Shown here: positions 30,565 to 37,921 of the stretch, one piece after another | How the letters are laid out: the number at the start of each line of letters is the position of its first letter | Position numbering within the stretch: position 1 is the stretch's first letter | NCBI GenBank assembly: GCA_946626785.1 | Contig: CAMOUY010000008.1 | Location: forward strand, 1-37,921 | Length of the DNA: 37,921 nucleotides | DNA from: UBA9732 sp003456855 | GTDB taxonomy: Bacteria > Spirochaetota > Spirochaetia > Sphaerochaetales > Sphaerochaetaceae | Direction: 5' to 3' | Made by a program: the position numbers and the translations under genes | The notes under the pieces: generated by a model | Told to the model about the DNA's origin: nothing | Databases searched by the model: none | The model's input: the letters and a program-made list of their open reading frames with translations, nothing else

Positions 30565-30602
30565 TTAAAGTGAAAAACTCTTTGGATTAAAGTGAAAAAC
30601 TC
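30565..30602. repeat. 16-bp direct repeat between convergent genes
   Basis: TTAAAGTGAAAAACTC occurs at 30565-30580 and 30587-30602 (period 22), the second copy running into the stop codon of the minus-strand gene. A partial inverted copy (ACTTTTTCAC, 30532-30541) could pair with either and form a hairpin. Confidence 0.7.
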
Positions 30603-31155
30603 AGCCCAGAAGCTGTCTGAGGCTTTCCTTGGTGTTCTCCAGAGCCTCGCCGTACTGGTCATCCATCTTCTTCAGGTTCTGGTTGATGATCTGTGAGTAC
30701 TGCTGGCTGTTGACGCCTTCAGGATTGTTCTCCATGGCCTGCTGGATCTGTGCCTTCATCCTGTCCACGAATGCGCTCTTGGCATCGAGATACTGCTTGA
30801 GGAAGTCACCGATCTGCTGCATGAGACCTGTTGCCTGAGAATCGCCTGAGGTGACCAGGTTCACAAGGTCGCAGTTTCTCTCGAACCGCATCTGGTAGAT
30901 GTCATCAGAGGGGAGGCTTATGTTGGCCATGATGGTGTTGACCATGCCTTCACGGACAAGCTTGAGATCCTCGCCTGTGTAGGATGCATACTGTGTGGCG
31001 ACCTCTTCGATCTTCTTGTCGGTGTTGTTGAGGTATCCGCCTGCAAGTGCCATTCCGTCCTTGCTTAGCTTGTCGGTGCGGTACTTCTCCTCGTCGATCT
31101 CTATGTCCTTGGTCTTCTCCAGTGCAATTTCCCATGCAGACTTGATTCTAGCCAT
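30601..31155 (-). CDS. Conserved helical protein of unknown function, spirochaete type
   Basis: A 184-residue, highly charged, all-helical soluble protein without signal peptide. The N-terminus MARIKSAWEIALEKTKDIEIDEEKYR resembles a hypothetical family I associate with spirochaetes (possibly DUF6657; from memory, not checked). Gln/Asn-rich coiled-coil-like stretches occupy the C-terminal half (IQQAMENNPEGVNSQQYSQI). I chose the ATG at 31155 because AGGAG lies 8 bases upstream; the longer frame to 31221 has no such site. Divergent from the alanyl-tRNA editing gene. Confidence 0.72.
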   Translation of the reverse strand: MARIKSAWEIALEKTKDIEIDEEKYRTDKLSKDGMALAGGYLNNTDKKIEEVATQYASYTGEDLKLVREGMVNTIMANISLPSDDIYQMRFERNCDLVNLVTSGDSQATGLMQQIGDFLKQYLDAKSAFVDRMKAQIQQAMENNPEGVNSQQYSQIINQNLKKMDDQYGEALENTKESLRQLLG

Positions 31156-31228
31156 GTTTACATCTCCTATGACAATAAGATAACCATTTTCGCAGTCTAA
31201 GACAACTTTATGTGCTATCATTGCCGGT

Positions 31229-32413
31229 ATGGAAAAGCTCTATTATCAGGACACATATCTCAAGACCGCAGAAGTTGTGGTCACCGCAGTCAGACACACC
31301 GGCAAGGCCACAGAGGTCCAGACGGACAGGACGATCTTCTATCCTGAAAGCGGTGGACAGCCTGGCGACAGGGGCTTCTTGGGTTCGTATTCGGTATTGG
31401 ACACCAGAAAGGCCGATGACGGGGATTCCGTTCTGATTCTGGAGAAGGATTGCCCTGTCTCCGTGGGGGATTCTCTTGTTCTCAGTCTTGACTGGGGTCA
31501 CAGATACCGCTTCATGGCCATGCACGCAGCCCAGCACATGCTATCGGGTCTGCTTTTCACAAACCACCAGATCGGCACAGTGGCGGTGCATCAGGGAGAG
31601 GAGTACCTGACCATAGAGACTGACAAGGCTGAGATTTCACAGGAGACAGTCGATGCCCTTGTAAGGGCGGCTAACCAGGCCATTTCCGAGGCGCATCCCA
31701 TAATCTACCACGAGATGAGCCACAAGGATGCAGAGGCCCTTGGACTCAGAAGGTCCATCAAGGTCGAGGGCGATGTCAGGATAGTCGAGATAGTAGGGGT
31801 TGACCGTATTGCCTGCGGAGGTGTCCACGTTGCCAACACCTCTGAGATAAGACTGATCTACAGCCTTGGCCACGAGCAGATAAGAGGCCATGTAAGGCTG
31901 TACTTCCGCTGTGGGGAGCAGGCCATCGAGAGTGCAATCCAGAACGAGAAGGTGATTCAGGGGCTGAACAGACGCCTGAGCTGCAAGGCCGACGAGCTTG
32001 AAGGCCAGGTGGAGGCACTTCAGAACGCCCTGACCGAGGCCAGAAACGCCCGGACTCAGGCTTATAAGGCCCTGGCTCTGGCTGAAATCAAGGATGCTGT
32101 CGATTCCTACGGCTTCTGCTCCATAGTCTGCGAGGAGGGTACCGACCTTCTTTGCTATGCAAACGCCGTCCCAACCTTCCAGGACCTTGCAATGGTGGTC
32201 CTCTGTCCTGACAAGGGCAGGACAAAGTGGCTCATTGCACTTAAAGGCAGGTATGAGAGCATTGATTTCAATGGCCTGAGAAAGACACTTCTATCAATAA
32301 TCAATGCAAAAGGTGGAGGAAGAAGCCCTGTTTTCCAGGGAGTTGCCGATTGCAATGACAAACAGGCCCTTCAGGGCTTCATAGAGGAGTTCAGAAACAC
32401 TGTTCTGAAGTGA
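31229..32413 (+). CDS. Alanyl-tRNA editing protein, AlaX long form with DHHA1 domain
   Basis: A 394-residue trans-editing hydrolase that removes Ser or Gly from mischarged tRNA-Ala. Editing-site zinc ligands are H99 and H103 (HAAQH) and C196 and H200 (CGGVH), as in the AlaRS editing domain. An N-terminal beta-barrel (FYPESGGQPGD) and a C-terminal DHHA1-like part after a coiled coil (about 230-275, to GGGRSPVFQGV) make it an AlaX-L type. There is no aminoacylation core. No Shine-Dalgarno is obvious. It ends two bases from the convergent E1-beta stop. Confidence 0.9.
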   Translation: MEKLYYQDTYLKTAEVVVTAVRHTGKATEVQTDRTIFYPESGGQPGDRGFLGSYSVLDTRKADDGDSVLILEKDCPVSVGDSLVLSLDWGHRYRFMAMHAAQHMLSGLLFTNHQIGTVAVHQGEEYLTIETDKAEISQETVDALVRAANQAISEAHPIIYHEMSHKDAEALGLRRSIKVEGDVRIVEIVGVDRIACGGVHVANTSEIRLIYSLGHEQIRGHVRLYFRCGEQAIESAIQNEKVIQGLNRRLSCKADELEGQVEALQNALTEARNARTQAYKALALAEIKDAVDSYGFCSIVCEEGTDLLCYANAVPTFQDLAMVVLCPDKGRTKWLIALKGRYESIDFNGLRKTLLSIINAKGGGRSPVFQGVADCNDKQALQGFIEEFRNTVLK

Positions 32414-32415
32414 TC

Positions 32416-33378
32416 TCAGTTGAACTGCTTTGCTATGGCCAGGGCCACATCCTCTGCCTGAGGGATGGTCTTAGCCTCTAGGTCCTTTGAGAACGGGATC
32501 GGAGTGTTCTTTCCACTGAACTGCAGTATCTGACATTTGAGGGACTTGAAGGTCTTCGGGTCCTCGCAGATCGTTGCGCAGACCTGTGCATCGATTCCAC
32601 CAATGCCGTTCGGATCCTGGATCAGGGCAACGCGGCCAGTCTTCTGCACCTGCTGGAAGATCGTCTCCCTGTCCAATGGGTTCAGGGTTCTGAGGTCCAC
32701 CACAGTTGCATTGATTCCATCGTCTCTGAGTATCTCTGCAGTCTTGAGTGCCGTGCTCACAGCATGGGAGTAGGCGATGATTGTGACATCCAGACCGTTT
32801 CCTATGACCTTTGCCTTTCCGATCTCGACCGGCTCTGGCGAAATCTCGCCATCAATCGGGTAGAGCAGTTTGTGCTCGAAGAAAAGAGTTGGGTTGTTGT
32901 CCCTGATTGATGCCCTGAGAAGGTGGTAGGCATCCGATGGATTGGATGGAGCCACGATCTTGAGACCGGTTCCATTGAGGAACAGGGCCTCAGGACTCTG
33001 GGTGTGCTGGGCACCGTGTCCGGTTCCGCTTCCCTCCGGAAGACGTACAGTGATAGGGCAGCAGAACTGTCCACCGCTCATGAAGTGAGTCTTTGCAGCA
33101 TGGTTCACAATTGGATCGAAGATAAGTGTGTAGAAGTCGGCGTACATTATCTCGATGACAGGTCTGAGGCCCATCATTGCAGCGCCTACGGCCATGCCTG
33201 TGAAGCCTTCCTCTGAGACCGGGGTGTCTACGACCTGGTCCGGATGGTCCTTCCAAAGGCCCTCCGAGACCTTGAAGCAGCCACCGTACACGCCGATGTC
33301 TTCTCCGAAGAGTATGACGTTCTTGTCAGCGGACATCTCGTCCGACAATGCCTTTCTGATTGCTTCACGGAATGTCAT
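32416..33378 (-). CDS. 2-oxoacid or acetoin dehydrogenase E1, beta subunit
   Basis: A 320-residue TPP-dependent E1 beta (AcoB/PdhB/BkdB type): MTFREAIRKALSDEM, then FGEDIGVYGGCFKVSEGL and DTPVSEEGFTGMAVGAAM. The C-terminal transketolase domain begins near TIIAYSH. The start overlaps the alpha gene by 4 bases. It lies at the end of the pheST-led operon. No E2 acyltransferase or E3 lipoamide dehydrogenase gene follows, since the next gene is convergent. Confidence 0.9.
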   Translation of the reverse strand: MTFREAIRKALSDEMSADKNVILFGEDIGVYGGCFKVSEGLWKDHPDQVVDTPVSEEGFTGMAVGAAMMGLRPVIEIMYADFYTLIFDPIVNHAAKTHFMSGGQFCCPITVRLPEGSGTGHGAQHTQSPEALFLNGTGLKIVAPSNPSDAYHLLRASIRDNNPTLFFEHKLLYPIDGEISPEPVEIGKAKVIGNGLDVTIIAYSHAVSTALKTAEILRDDGINATVVDLRTLNPLDRETIFQQVQKTGRVALIQDPNGIGGIDAQVCATICEDPKTFKSLKCQILQFSGKNTPIPFSKDLEAKTIPQAEDVALAIAKQFN

Positions 33379-34418
33379 GGGCGTTCCTCCTTGGATGCAT
33401 AGACAAGATTCTCGACCTCTTCAGGGGTGAGCTTCTCGTTTCTCTTCTCCAAGGCCTGTCTGGCCTGGGCCTCCATGCCGTCAAGGCATTCCTTCTCTAT
33501 CTGCTTGACCTCGTCCACTGTCAGATAGCCGCGCTCCACCAGCTTCTCCTCGAAGAGGGTGATGGGGTCTCTGAGGAGCCACTGCTGTTCCTCGTCTGCG
33601 GTTCTGTAAAGGCGTCTGTCGCTTTTGGAGTGACCCTTGAAGCGATAGGTCAGGACCTCAAGAAGGTAAGGTCCGTTTCCGTTTCTGATGTATTCTGTGG
33701 CTTCCTTGACTGCCTCGTAGACAGCCTCGAAGTCGTTTCCGTCAATTGTCTTGCCCGGCATGCTGTAGGACTTTGCCCTGTCGGCGATTCGGTCTATGCT
33801 GATCATCTTGTCGCTTGGGGCTGACATGCCGTAGTGGTTGTTCTCACAGTAAAAGAGAACAGGGAGCTTCCAGATTGAGGCCAGGTTCATCGATTCATGG
33901 ACGCTGCCTCTGCTTGAGGCTCCGTCACCGAAGATAGCCACACTGATATTCTTCACTGGAACAGCAGGAAGGTCCTTCGGGTTCTGTGTTGTTGATGTTG
34001 CAAACGATGCGCTTCCAACGCTCTTGAATTTCTGGTAGAAGGCGACTCCAGTTGCAAGAGGGACGCCTGAACCCACGACCGCCGAGGATCCCAGGTTGCC
34101 GTTCTCCTTGTCGGGCATGTGCATGCTTCCGCCAAGTCCCTTTGCCAGACCATGTCTTGAGCCGAAGAGCTCAGAGAACATTGCAACGGGCCATGAGCCC
34201 TTGCAGATCGAGAAACCATGGCAACGGTGGGTGGGGACTATCCAGTCCTCATCCTCCAGGGCCATGCAAAGACCGGCCTGTGCAGCTTCCTGACCATTTG
34301 CAAGGTGTGTGGTACCATGCACCAGACCGGCTTTGAATAGTTGTTCGGTCTTCTCTTCGAAGAACCTTGAATTCAGCATGATGCGCAGGGCATCGATGCT
34401 CATATCTTTGTCAATCAC
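33375..34418 (-). CDS. 2-oxoacid or acetoin dehydrogenase E1, alpha subunit
   Basis: A 347-residue TPP-dependent E1 alpha. The TPP/Mg motif runs from GDG (164-166) to NN (193-194), with HLANGQEAAQAG and the phosphorylation-loop region YRFKGHSKSDRRLYR typical of AcoA/PdhA. An extra segment of about 25 residues (131-157, SFATSTTQNPKDLP) precedes the TPP motif. Its start overlaps the pheT stop by 4 bases and its stop overlaps the beta gene by 4, so all four genes are translationally linked. Substrate (pyruvate, acetoin or branched-chain 2-oxoacid) is open. Confidence 0.9.
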   Translation of the reverse strand: MIDKDMSIDALRIMLNSRFFEEKTEQLFKAGLVHGTTHLANGQEAAQAGLCMALEDEDWIVPTHRCHGFSICKGSWPVAMFSELFGSRHGLAKGLGGSMHMPDKENGNLGSSAVVGSGVPLATGVAFYQKFKSVGSASFATSTTQNPKDLPAVPVKNISVAIFGDGASSRGSVHESMNLASIWKLPVLFYCENNHYGMSAPSDKMISIDRIADRAKSYSMPGKTIDGNDFEAVYEAVKEATEYIRNGNGPYLLEVLTYRFKGHSKSDRRLYRTADEEQQWLLRDPITLFEEKLVERGYLTVDEVKQIEKECLDGMEAQARQALEKRNEKLTPEEVENLVYASKEERP

Positions 34419-36112
34419 AGTAAACAGTCAAGATCGATCTCGGCTACTACAGCAGGCATCGAACATCCCCAGCTCTCCAGAACTGCAGGGTGGACCTCTC
34501 CGAACACGCCGATCTCCCTTCCTCCAACCATTATCTTAGCACAGCGTCCTGTGATAAACCTAGGGTCATTTTCAGGAACTGCAAGTGTGTACTCGACTCT
34601 GAGGAAGTACATCAGTGTGTTGATGAAGCTGTTGACGTCGTTGAAGCCGGCGCTTCCGTCTGCACACATGAAGCCGAGGTTGTTTCTGGTGACCGTTCCA
34701 CTGTTGTCGGAAGGCTCGAGGAATGCGACCTTGCCGACCTCGAAGATCTTGTGAGGGTAGGTTGCATGGCCTGAGACGCTCTCGCTCTCAAGCAGGGATG
34801 GGATGATCGATGGTCTCACGGCCTCGAAGTTCTCGCTCATCGGGTTTGAGATCATGATGACCTTGTCGCCGGTGATGTGCATGTTGTCCACATACTCGCG
34901 TCTTGAACCGAGGTAGTTGTAGATCATCTCCTGGAAGCCCATTCCGACCATGATGTCCTTGACCTTGCGTCCGAGCTCCTCAGCCGGAGTGAGACGACCG
35001 ATGGTGAAGTCACGTGGGATTGTCGGCTCGAAGTTCTCGAGGCCGTATCCTATCATGACATCCTCTACGACATCGACCGGGTGGAGGAAGTCATTGCGGT
35101 ACTCAGGGCAGGTGATGTGGATCGTGTCGCCCTCTGAGACGCTGTAGACGCCCATTCTGAGAAGTGCATCCTTTGCATCCTCTACAGTGAGGTCCTCACC
35201 AAGGACATGCTTGATGTCCTGGATGGTGCAGCTCTGTGAATCCTGGAAGTAGTAAGGGACTGTGATCTCCTTGCCGAACTCCGTCTCGTATGGATAGATG
35301 ACCTTCACAGGCTCGATCGTGAAACCGAGGTCTGCCATGTCGACCGCCATGATGGAGGCGCAGAGGAGGATGTCCTTCAGTCCTGGGCCAGACATCTCGA
35401 CGAAGAGGTTGCTGTCGCCGACCTCAACGGCTCCGACGTAGGCGCTGTTGATCACCGGTGGCATGGAGAGTGTCTCTCCTGCATCATCATAGAGGTAAGG
35501 GTAGACCGGCTTGTCCTTGATGATGTAGCCGTACTCCTGTCCCTTCGGATGCTTCTCCAGAATCTCTCTGAGAGTGAGGTCCTCCTCCATGTGCAGCGGG
35601 GTGAAGTGTGTCTTGTCAGGATCGGCGCCGTCATAGTGGATAGGGTACTTGATCGGGTCGTTCTTGTAGATTCCCATTGCAATGGTCTTTCTCTTGCGGC
35701 CGAAGTTGAAGCAGAGCTTCTCCTGGCTCTGGATCAGTGTCAGCAGGATGTCCTCGTCGACTACCTTGCCGGTTGCAACGAAGCCGCATGAGAACTCACG
35801 GACCTCCTTGGCCCTTGGTCCGACATGGAGCTCGCGGCCCTTGTTGTCGGCTGTGTAGCACTTTGAGGAGAAGAAGTCGTACTCCTTGATCTCAGGGTTC
35901 TCATAGTTCTTGAGAAGTCTTGCAAGGCCCATTGCCGACCAGAGGTCAGGGCGGTTGGTGTCGTTCAGCTCGATCTTGAAGACGCCGTTCTCGGTGTCAT
36001 GCTCGTCAAGCTCGGCCTTGGCACGTGGGAAGACCTGCTCAAGCTCATCATCTGTATACTTGCGACCAAGAAGGTCGAAAAGAAGTTTCTCTTTGGTTTC
36101 AAACTTAGGCAT
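34415..36112 (-). CDS. pheT: Phenylalanyl-tRNA synthetase beta subunit, archaeal/eukaryotic type
   Basis: A 565-residue beta subunit. Most bacterial PheT proteins are about 800 residues with a tRNA-binding EMAP domain and an anticodon-binding FDX-ACB domain. Both are missing here, which matches the archaeal-type short beta known in spirochaetes. It keeps the B3/B4 editing region (residues about 100-270) and B5 plus the catalytic-like core (ILCASIMAVDMADLGF and following). It overlaps pheS by 1 base and the E1-alpha gene by 4. Confidence 0.93.
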   Translation of the reverse strand: MPKFETKEKLLFDLLGRKYTDDELEQVFPRAKAELDEHDTENGVFKIELNDTNRPDLWSAMGLARLLKNYENPEIKEYDFFSSKCYTADNKGRELHVGPRAKEVREFSCGFVATGKVVDEDILLTLIQSQEKLCFNFGRKRKTIAMGIYKNDPIKYPIHYDGADPDKTHFTPLHMEEDLTLREILEKHPKGQEYGYIIKDKPVYPYLYDDAGETLSMPPVINSAYVGAVEVGDSNLFVEMSGPGLKDILLCASIMAVDMADLGFTIEPVKVIYPYETEFGKEITVPYYFQDSQSCTIQDIKHVLGEDLTVEDAKDALLRMGVYSVSEGDTIHITCPEYRNDFLHPVDVVEDVMIGYGLENFEPTIPRDFTIGRLTPAEELGRKVKDIMVGMGFQEMIYNYLGSRREYVDNMHITGDKVIMISNPMSENFEAVRPSIIPSLLESESVSGHATYPHKIFEVGKVAFLEPSDNSGTVTRNNLGFMCADGSAGFNDVNSFINTLMYFLRVEYTLAVPENDPRFITGRCAKIMVGGREIGVFGEVHPAVLESWGCSMPAVVAEIDLDCLL

Positions 36113-37650
36113 CAGTTACCCCTCCTTGTTCTGACGGAGTCAATGTTCGGTGAGAACAGATCCCTTATGTCATTGATTCCAAGGTGCATCATGGCCATTC
36201 TGTCGATTCCGAGACCCCAAGCCAGAACAGGCTCGTCGATTCCGAGTGACTTTGTGACCTCTGGGCGGAAGATTCCGGAACCACCCATCTCGAACCATCC
36301 AAGCACAGGATGCTTGATGTGGATCTCGATTGAAGGCTCTGTGAACGGGAAGTAGCCAGGGACATACTTGAAGTCCGTTGCACCTGCGACCTCGACTGCG
36401 AACATCTTGAGCAGTCCGAGAAGGTCCTTCAGGTTGGCTTCCTTTCCGATTACGATTCCCTCTGTCTGGTAGAAGTCTGCACCATGCTTGGCATCGACCT
36501 CATCGAATCTGAAGCAGCGGACGATACCGAAGTACTTTCCAGGGACCTTTGCCTTTGTCAGCTGGTGGGCTGAGAGGACTGTACCCTGGCTGCGGAGGAT
36601 CTGGCGTCTTGTGAACTCGTGGTCGAACTTGTACTGCCAGCCGCGGGATCCGGTGTTTCCACCGTTCTCGTGTGTGTTGGCGACGTTTGTGAGCCATGGC
36701 TCCTCGATCTCCTTGCAGTGACTAGGCTCCTTGACGTAGTAGACGTCGTGGATGTCACGGGCGCTGTGGAACTGAGGCATGAAGAGGGCGTCTCCATTCC
36801 AGAACTCGTTCTCTACCAGTGGTCCGTCGAACTCCTCGAATCCAAGGGAGGTGAGCTTGTCCTTGACCCACTGGATGTAGTTTGCATATGGGTTATGGCG
36901 ACCAGGGATCAGGCGCTGGACCGGTGCATCCAGTCCGTATGGTCTGAAGGTTGCCGTCTTCCATGAACCTGATGCCAGGATCTGTGGGGTGAGGACTCCG
37001 ATCTCCTCTCCGGTGATGTTGGCTTCCAGAAGGGCCTTCTTTGCCTCTTCTCCGACCTCTGTCATCTGGTAGGTGATCTCCTCGCGCTCAGTCATCTTGT
37101 AAGGGGAGCCTGCTGCTCCGCGCTTCTTGGAGACTCTGCCCATCAGGGCTTTCTCACGGTCTGTCATGTCAGTCTCATCGATAGGTCCGTTGAGTCCCTT
37201 CTTCAGGAGCTCTGCGGTCTCTGTGACGTCTGCAGGAAGCTCGTCGTTCTTGACGAAGGCCTTGTTCTCTGTGTTCATTGCGCAGGTTCCGGCCTTTGAG
37301 AGGCTTCCGTATGCCGAACCGATGTCGCTCTTCTCAAGTGAGAGCTTCTCGGCGATCTCAGGCAGTGAAAGGGGCTCGCCGTTTTTCAGGAGATTGAAGA
37401 TCCTCTGTGCCGGTGTGCCTTCCTGGGCCTGTGTGCGGCCAAGGTCTGTGAGTTCGTATGTGACTATCTTTCTGCGAGCGGTCTCCTGGAGGCATCCCTT
37501 GTTGGAGAGCCAGCTGAATGCCTGGTTGCACTGACCGATCTTGTAGTCCAGTTCCTTTACGATTCTGTCTGCTGTGATGTCCTGTCCTGCAGAGACATGT
37601 CTGAGGAGCTTTACTTCCAGCGGGTGAAAATTCTTTACGTCGATGTCCAT
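36112..37650 (-). CDS. pheS: Phenylalanyl-tRNA synthetase alpha subunit, archaeal/eukaryotic type
   Basis: A 512-residue catalytic subunit that charges tRNA-Phe. Usual bacterial PheS is about 340 residues. The extra N-terminal 200 residues contain winged-helix-like repeats (for example NQAFSWLSNKGCLQE, then PAQRIFNLLKNGEPLSLPEIAEKLSLEKSDIGSAYGSLSK), as in archaea and eukaryotes. Class II motifs are visible: motif 2 near VRCFRFDEVDAKHGADFYQTEG and motif 3 AWGLGIDRMAM. A GGTGGA ribosome site precedes the ATG at 37650. First gene of the pheS-pheT-E1 operon. Confidence 0.95.
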   Translation of the reverse strand: MDIDVKNFHPLEVKLLRHVSAGQDITADRIVKELDYKIGQCNQAFSWLSNKGCLQETARRKIVTYELTDLGRTQAQEGTPAQRIFNLLKNGEPLSLPEIAEKLSLEKSDIGSAYGSLSKAGTCAMNTENKAFVKNDELPADVTETAELLKKGLNGPIDETDMTDREKALMGRVSKKRGAAGSPYKMTEREEITYQMTEVGEEAKKALLEANITGEEIGVLTPQILASGSWKTATFRPYGLDAPVQRLIPGRHNPYANYIQWVKDKLTSLGFEEFDGPLVENEFWNGDALFMPQFHSARDIHDVYYVKEPSHCKEIEEPWLTNVANTHENGGNTGSRGWQYKFDHEFTRRQILRSQGTVLSAHQLTKAKVPGKYFGIVRCFRFDEVDAKHGADFYQTEGIVIGKEANLKDLLGLLKMFAVEVAGATDFKYVPGYFPFTEPSIEIHIKHPVLGWFEMGGSGIFRPEVTKSLGIDEPVLAWGLGIDRMAMMHLGINDIRDLFSPNIDSVRTRRGN

Positions 37651-37672
37651 AGTTCCACCATTTTATAAATTA

Positions 37673-37701
37673 AGTGTACCTATCATATATCTACGAGGCA
37701 A
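37673..37701 (-). promoter_or_regulatory. Promoter of the pheST operon
   Basis: A -35 TTGCCT (complement of 37696-37701) and a -10 TACACT (complement of 37673-37678) are 17 bases apart, with a leader of about 15-20 bases. No T-box or attenuator is visible. Confidence 0.55.
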
Positions 37702-37720
37702 AAATGAAAAGGGTGGTGGA

Positions 37721-37879
37721 TCAGTTGGTTCTCTTCTTGCAGGAGTCTCCCATGATGCAGCCTTCACAGCCGCAGCCACAGGAGGATTTTCCTTTCTTCC
37801 TGTCCTTCCTGATGGAGAGTATGGCGGCCAATACGGTCAGAGCCACTATGCCTAGAATCACGAAGTCCCAGATGTTCAT
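37721..37879 (-). CDS. Small FeoB-associated Cys-rich membrane protein
   Basis: A 52-residue protein: MNIWDFVILGIVALTVL forms one membrane helix, then a basic stretch (RKDRKKGK), then a Cys cluster with five Cys (SCGCGCEGC and DSC). This is the layout of the small Cys-rich membrane proteins encoded right after feoB in many anaerobes; a role in ferrous iron uptake is presumed. The start overlaps the upstream stop by four bases (ATGA). Confidence 0.85.
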   Translation of the reverse strand: MNIWDFVILGIVALTVLAAILSIRKDRKKGKSSCGCGCEGCIMGDSCKKRTN

Positions 37880-37921
37880 GCACCGAACCCCAGGGCAAGG
37901 CCTACAAGATGGAAGAGCAGG
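37876..37921 (-). CDS. C-terminal tail of a membrane protein, probably FeoB (partial)
   Basis: Only the last 14 codons are in the window (LLFHLVGLALGFGA then TGA). The hydrophobic tail and the coupled Cys-rich gene point to FeoB, the ferrous iron transporter, but the identity rests on context. Confidence 0.5.
   Translation of the reverse strand, partial: LLFHLVGLALGFGA

Noticed and set aside
1..37921. CRISPR array, prophage or complete defence island
   Set aside because: No regularly spaced repeats and no phage structural, Cas or restriction-modification genes were found.

Overview
The window looks like a chromosomal segment of an anaerobic, host- or gut-associated spirochaete, close in style to the Treponema/Sphaerochaeta group. 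This is an inference. It rests on an archaeal-type phenylalanyl-tRNA synthetase (PheS about 512 aa, PheT about 565 aa, a known spirochaete trait), a helical protein of a type I associate with spirochaetes, a sodium-pumping decarboxylase operon, and sugar-binding-protein signal peptides ending FAQGAQEA. Most genes are GC-moderate with AAG/CTC/GTC-rich codon use. The gene at 5.9-6.8 kb is clearly more AT-rich.

Layout. 0-5.7 kb: 5' part of a MATE exporter (minus), serC, then a carbohydrate ABC importer (binding protein plus two permeases, no ATPase). 5.9-12.9 kb: an atypical PD-(D/E)XK-like orphan, then a minus-strand block that reads DtxR/MntR-type regulator, U32 peptidase, [IS30-family insertion], GPH sugar symporter, LmbE/PIG-L deacetylase. 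The IS lies at the last codons of the U32 gene and is flanked by a 17-bp direct repeat. 13.0-15.2 kb: an overlapping operon of dCMP deaminase, PfkB kinase and RNase D. 15.3-18.7 kb: oadG-oadA-oadB sodium pump. 18.9-22.4 kb: serine acetyltransferase, Mrp ATPase, CutC, aldo/keto reductase. 22.5-23.5 kb: a RelB/DinJ-PIN toxin-antitoxin pair, a structured element carrying a copy of a tRNA 3' end, and tRNA-Cys. 23.6-27.2 kb: GH36 alpha-galactosidase, fRMsr, a YczE-like membrane protein. 27.3-28.9 kb: mgtE with a long leader. 29.0-30.5 kb: cysK and a CymR-like Rrf2 regulator. 30.6-32.4 kb: helical protein and AlaX-type editing protein. 32.4-37.9 kb: a minus-strand operon pheS-pheT-E1alpha-E1beta, preceded by the tail of a probable feoB and a small Cys-rich membrane protein.

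Metabolic picture: sugar and galactoside uptake and hydrolysis, sodium-motive decarboxylation, serine-to-cysteine synthesis (serC, cysE, cysK under a CymR-like regulator), and Mg/Fe/Mn homeostasis.

The most interesting item is the mgtE leader. It contains a well-placed 26-codon ORF with a strong Shine-Dalgarno sequence and an Asp-Pro-Asp-Pro-Val-Pro segment. This resembles the Mg2+-sensing MgtL leader peptide of enterobacteria, but sits in front of a different Mg2+ transporter in a different phylum. Its own ribosome site can pair perfectly (8 bp) with its codons 19-22. Second are the tRNA-Cys-adjacent structured element and the IS30 insertion with an unusually long target duplication.
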